The translations under genes and the position numbers were made by a program. Below the pieces are notes generated by a model. The model was not told the origin of the DNA. It searched no databases and was given only the letters and a program-made list of their open reading frames with translations. Of a stretch of 64,000 nt of DNA, positions 59,369 through 64,000 are shown in pieces; position 1 is the first letter of the stretch; each line of letters begins with the position of its first letter. The DNA is from Mnemiopsis leidyi (Eukaryota > Ctenophora > Tentaculata > Lobata > Bolinopsidae), in assembly GCA_000226015.1 (NCBI GenBank), contig JH152778.1, positions 47,653 to 111,652 on the forward strand, written 5' to 3'.

Positions 59369-60687
59369 TGTGCTTGCTGCTGTTCATGTCTATTTGGTAT
59401 TTACCAAATATACGTAACATTTTGTGTTGCATTTCGAAAGATAGTGTCTAGACCGAAGCAAAATATGCACTCATTCATTTGAAATAGGTTGACCTATTCA
59501 CACAACACATTATAGACAAATGGATTCGAGTCTACTGATGTTTTGCTTAAGAACTGGTGATCTGTAAATACTGGAGATTGTGATCATATTCAACCAGTTG
59601 ACAATTTCAGTGTTGATTAAAACTTTAGCAGTATCGGCAAGGACAGTTTGTGCTGTATTCACGACACAACTTGCGCATGTATCAGTGTAACGCTCTAGTA
59701 CAATTGTACCGTTGTAACTGTACAATTTCTGAACTCAAACTTGTGAAAGAGGTTGCATCCATGTATTTGCTGTTTATGTTTTGTGGATGCAGATAATTGA
59801 GTTAGCTCTATTTTATTGAAAACCATATTATCATGGGTTAAGTAATCTTTATAAATTCTTATGTACGAAATTCTAGTGCTGTTGTTACAGCTAACATTCT
59901 GATATTGGTTTATACGTAGATAGTATTAACTGATAAACACATTTTTTAAGATAAGATCTTGTATCCAAATTTTCTTCTTATAAGGATATTTTATTTCTAT
60001 TAAGTGACGTTTATTTCAAAAATGCATACAATCTTCGTAATGCTACTTGTTTTTAATAGTTACAAATTTATACCCGTGAATGCATTTATATATTAAAATT
60101 TGTGTGCAATTCAATGTTTTCGATAATTCTTGTCTTTCATTAATCTGCCTAACGCAGAGGAATTATTGATACAATAGAAACTTTCCCTGTTTCACCTGAC
60201 AGTATGAGTTTCCAATGTGCAATTGCTCTCACAGGACCATGCAACTTGTCGATTTAAAAAATATATTGTATACTTGCGTTTCCCTCCCAAAAATAGAACG
60301 TCCACATCCTTGAACTTTTACTGCAAAGATGTGGTTCAACGTGACTTGATAACACTGTATTATCCGTCACCATTAAAGATGATTCCAATTTTGTACTGTA
60401 AAAAGAATGGCTTAGAACAGTCCTTACAAAATCTAAATACGAGACATCTCTATCCTAGAGCAATTTGAAGAGAGTTCTGTTTAGCGTTGAGCCATGTACT
60501 CTTATCATGTCGGAAGGAATTCACAAGATACTAAATGTCAAATTTAAACGATCTCTCTCTTGTCCACATCAATAATAACCTATACCATACACTGAGCTCT
60601 TATTTTATCTTCTCTAATATCGCTACGTGTTTAATCTCTGTAAATTTTTTGCATGCTGTCCGACAAGGAAAGCTTGTCGGCCTCTCA

Positions 60688-60815
60688 AGTTTAACTCTAT
60701 TAGTCGTTAATTTTGTTTAGCGTGTCTTTATCTTCAGACTTTCTCTCTCTGAGTTTAACTCTATTAGTCGTTATTTTTGTTTAGCGTGTCTTTATCTTCA
60801 GATTTTGAGTGATGA
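60688..60815. repeat. 64-bp tandem duplication
   Basis: AGTTTAACTCTATTAGTCGT... occurs at 60688 and again at 60752; the copies agree over about 50 bp through TTTATCTTCAGA. Confidence 0.85.
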
Positions 60816-62446
60816 CAGCTTTTAGAACAACGCGTCGCTAAGAATTTCAAACTTTGTGTATTGAAGATCTTTTGGTAGAACTACTAATACCACTGCTCTG
60901 TAGCTGGGCTATTCTTTGTCATGTTCTTTGTTAAGACTCGACCCGCCGCACTGTGCCCAGTAAAACCTTGAAGCTGTTCTGTTACACTCCTTTCAGTTAT
61001 GCCAAGATTATCGCACGGAGTACAAACTACGATCTATTGTAAGTTATAGTAATACCTCTTGGCAAAGCCAATCACGTACCATTGGCTAGGTAGCTTTATC
61101 TATCATATTGGCCGGGTTTCCTTCTTTCTTTCTTCCATCTTCATTGATCAATAACACATTTATGAAGCACTCAGTAATGCCCAGGGCAGCTCGACATAGT
61201 CACGCATATTATTCAGCAGTATCTAACAGAACTCTTACAGTACAAAGCCCTGCATAAGCTCGGAGACGCGAAACTTGATAAACCTCCCAATACGCATATC
61301 AGTTAAAAACTAGTTATTTCAATCACACTTATTTTTCATTTATAATCCGTGGCTGCTTGTTTTTCGCTGCCAAGAAATTTGACTGCCACCATAAATTACA
61401 ACACGTCACATCAATTAACGTAACCGATCGGAAGTATTAGAAGAAGCGGCAGCAGTTTATTTGGCGCATTTATCAGGCTTTGGCCGGTGGGATATATATC
61501 AATACACTCATGCTAGCACATCTGTTACTTGCCATGTCGCACTTCCCTCTATCTTCCTACACACGTTCCTCTCTTCCTACCTACTTCCCACTCTCCGCCG
61601 CCCACGTTTTCCCTTTTCTCCGTCACGATGTTTTCACGACTGTTCCTGCCGCATTTTACCTCTCTGTGATATTTGCGAATTCCTGAAACAGTTATGTCGG
61701 TTCGATTTGACTGCGGGACTTTCAACACTTTCTGTCCCGAGTTAAATACAGAGAGAGAGAGAGAGAGGGGACAATTATTATAGCGACGTTGCTGCATACT
61801 TGTCTCCGTTATTTTGTCCACATTTGTCGATACTTGTGTCCTTCATTTTGTCAAGATTAATCGATATTTGTGTCCTTCATTTTTTCCAGATTTATCGATA
61901 CTTGTGTCCCTTATTTGTCCACAATAATCGCGTTCTTGTCTCTTTTACTAGAATATATATTACTGATACTTGCATCCCTTCTTTTTGTCGATAACGACTT
62001 ATTATGATACTTATAATGTTTGTACTTGCCGCATATTCATTGTCAATAATTGTTCCTTATCGATAATAAATGAAACCTGCTTGCTTAATCACCAGTAATC
62101 ACTGATCACTGACAGATAAAAATGACTAAACTTACTCCTTTCTCCTTACTACTTCTTTACTACTGCTTACTACTGCTTACTACTTCTTTCTCTCTCTGAC
62201 AAACAAAATGTTCACGCGTAAAACCGTTAATGTTTTGCGGCAATCCTTTTAAGGTTAACTTTTTATCCGTTAAGAGCTAATAAGTTGAGTAAATTTACAC
62301 AAACGTTCTAAAGTATGGATTCCTGCATATGCACGTAGAATTATGATAAACTAATAAGTCAATAAACGAATAATATAACACTTCTACACAGTTATTCTTA
62401 CGATGTGTTAACTCAATTGAATAGAATTCAAACCGGGTTAAATAAT

Positions 62447-62484
62447 CTAATAAATCTGTATATATATATATACAGATTTATTAG
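62447..62484. repeat. 38-bp perfect palindrome with TA core
   Basis: CTAATAAATCTGTA-(TA)5-TACAGATTTATTAG. It is cruciform-prone and lies about 110 bp upstream of the second CRIB gene start. Confidence 0.9.
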
Positions 62485-62597
62485 CTTGATAAGGTGTAAG
62501 TTGCTAAATTCATATATATATACTTGTTGAATATGTATATTTAGCAAGTCTGCTGAATATTTCACATACTTTACATAATCAACGACCAGATCATGAA

Positions 62598-63038
62598 ATG
62601 AACGTGCCATGGTTGAAGCCCGGAAAGAGGGTCAAGCGACAACTCTCAATTTCTGGTCCGGTCAACTTTCAACACATCGAGCACATTGGGGCAGATGGTG
62701 AGACTTTTCGTGATTTTTATGCCTGAATTTTGATTTTTGGGGAGGCGTTTTTCTCTGCATTCAATGGCCCTATTATGGCCGATAGTGGCATTTTTTATCT
62801 GTCTCAGCGACATAACTCCGCGAAAGTGAAATGAATCTGTCGCAGACTGATGTTAATCTCGGAAACATTTCAGATGTTTTAACCAACAACAAGAAGCTAT
62901 CCAGCTCGTTCCAGAACATCGCCGAGCTATGTCGCGCGCTTGCGCGTCACAGTACCAGCGAAGTTCCGCCACAGCCGAACTCTCAGCGCTGCAGCCGGAC
63001 CAGCAGCTCGGCTTCTCTGCCTGGAGCTCTAAATGCCG
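62598..63038 (+). CDS. CRIB-motif protein 2, 5' part
   Basis: Exons 62598-62697 and 62874-63038, joined in phase 1. The second exon ends at a phase-1 donor (GCCG|GTTAGT), so the gene continues beyond what I can place. ATG 62598 ('MNVPWLKPGKRVKRQL') gives a basic stretch right before the CRIB motif 'ISGPVNFQHIEHIG', a near-perfect match. Then comes a helical segment 'VLTNNKKLSSSFQNIAELCRAL' and a Ser/Pro-rich region. The basic-plus-CRIB arrangement is what Cdc42 effectors use to bind membranes and the GTPase together. It may be a PAK, WASP-like or Borg-type N-terminus; too little is visible to say. The first ATG upstream (62593) leads to an immediate stop. Confidence 0.62.
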
Positions 63039-63610
63039 GTTAGTTGCAGTTTTAACCCTTGTTTGATTATATAGGTCATAATTTTTTTAAATGTCAAACA
63101 CTCATTCCGCCATTTCCGCTTCTCACTGAATCATCCGCTATAGATTTAAGTAAACAGAGAAGAAAGTTGGTAGCTAATGCGCAATACCATAGTTATAAGA
63201 TGCAAACTTTGTCGAGCACATATTCTATGTTATACTCTGAATTTTATTTGTGATTTGGCTCGTCTAACAACTCCAAAATACCCTATTTCTCTATTCCATA
63301 TGATTTAATAAATGATCATACAAAATAGCGGGACGCAGGATTAAGTTTCGTTATATTGTGTTCCTACACTGTGGAATTATTACAAGACTGGATAAAACTC
63401 GTTGTATAACGCAATGAAAGCTAAGATCCATATCGCTAATTATGTGGTTGTTATATATATATAAACAGTGTAAAATATGATAATGCTGGTATAACGTTGT
63501 GTGGAGGGAGGTGTCACACACATGCCTAGATTAATGAGCAGTGTTGTGTAATAAGACTAAGACTTGGTGCGCATTGTTCTTCTCTGCTTCGCCAGCCTGC
63601 TCCCCCAATT

Positions 63611-64000
63611 CTGTTTGTTAGCTCCACTTCTGTTTGTTAGCTCCACTTCTGTTTGTTAGCTCCACTTCTGTTTGTTAGCTCCACTTCTGTTTGTTAGCTA
63701 CACTTCTGTTTGTTAGCTCCACTTCTGTTTGTTAGCTCAACTTCTGTTTGTTAGCTCCACTTCTGTTTGTTAGCTCCACTTCTGTTTGTTAGCTACACTT
63801 CTGTTCGTCAGCTACACTTCCGTTTGGTAGCTAAATTCTGTTTGTTAGCTCCACTTCTGTTTGTTAGCTACCCTTACGTTTGTAATCTTCACTTCGGTTT
63901 GTTAGCTCCACTTCTGTTTGTTAGCTCCACTTCTGTTTGTCAGCTCAACTTCTGTCTGTCAGCTCAACTTCTGTCTGTCAGCTAAAGTTCTGTTTGTTAG
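63611..64000. repeat. 19-bp minisatellite at the window end
   Basis: Unit CTGTTTGTTAGCTCCACTT, about 20 copies with scattered changes (TACACTT, TCAACTT, GTCAG), running off the end of the window. Open frames across it are artefacts. Confidence 0.92.

Larger units (their letters stand above)
59369..62597. other. Intergenic region with small repeats
   Basis: No exon supported over 3.2 kb. It holds a 64-bp tandem duplication (60688-60815), a (GA)n tract (about 61750-61768), degenerate repeats of GATACTTGTGTCC(T/C)T (about 61815-61960) and a 38-bp palindrome (62447-62484). It is presumed to include the promoter of the second CRIB gene. Confidence 0.45.

Noticed and set aside
62821-62873. Alternative acceptor for CRIB gene 2 after TCTGTCTCAG (about 62807)
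   Set aside because: It leads to an immediate stop; the acceptor at 62873 keeps the frame.

Overview
The window is AT-rich eukaryotic, animal-type DNA. Its genes have many short exons with GT-AG introns, AATAAA polyadenylation signals, CRIB, EF-hand, sushi and signal-peptide proteins, an intron-bearing histone H3.3 gene, and many non-autonomous transposons and minisatellites. A non-bilaterian animal, such as a cnidarian, fits best, but that is inference. Every exon chain below was built by reading splice sites and checking that codon phase agrees across each junction. There is no transcript or database support. I recognised no LTR retroelement, retrovirus, Polinton or toxin gene.

Layout. 1-4.4 kb is repeat land: two LINE tails, GC-rich nested inverted-repeat elements and a pogo/Tigger-like non-autonomous transposon. 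4.6-5.7 kb (+) is a small acidic protein with a probable RIIa (CABYR-like) domain. 6.3-13.6 kb (+) is a ten-exon coiled-coil protein; its 4-kb intron 4 holds minus-strand open frames for small cell-surface-type proteins. 14.0-23.7 kb (-) is a head-to-tail block of three genes: two paralogous type I membrane proteins with a strict ladder of eight Cys-Cys doublets and WW-binding PY motifs in the tail, then a small secreted protein. 25.9-34.1 kb (-) is a bacterial/plant/fungal-type (AsnB-like) asparagine synthetase in about eleven exons. A sushi-domain secreted gene lies nested on the other strand in one of its introns, and a hAT-type element has landed exactly on one of its 3' splice sites. 34-44 kb is gene-poor and holds an assembly gap inside a MITE cluster and a near-perfect long hairpin. 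44.2-51.2 kb (+) is a four-EF-hand calmodulin-like gene with two alternative first exons. 54.2-55.3 kb (+) is histone H3.3. 58.7-63.0 kb (+) has two small CRIB-motif (Cdc42/Rac-binding) genes, the second running toward the window end.

The most striking system is the doublet-cysteine membrane protein pair. Gene 1 carries two different ectodomain exons, each exactly 240 nt with the same phase at both ends. Joining the two to each other creates a stop codon at the junction. This is what mutually exclusive splicing would look like: one signal peptide and one membrane/tail module shown with either of two cysteine-rich heads. Gene 2 has a single head with the same cysteine spacing. A similar logic, duplicated alternative exons, recurs in the EF-hand gene.
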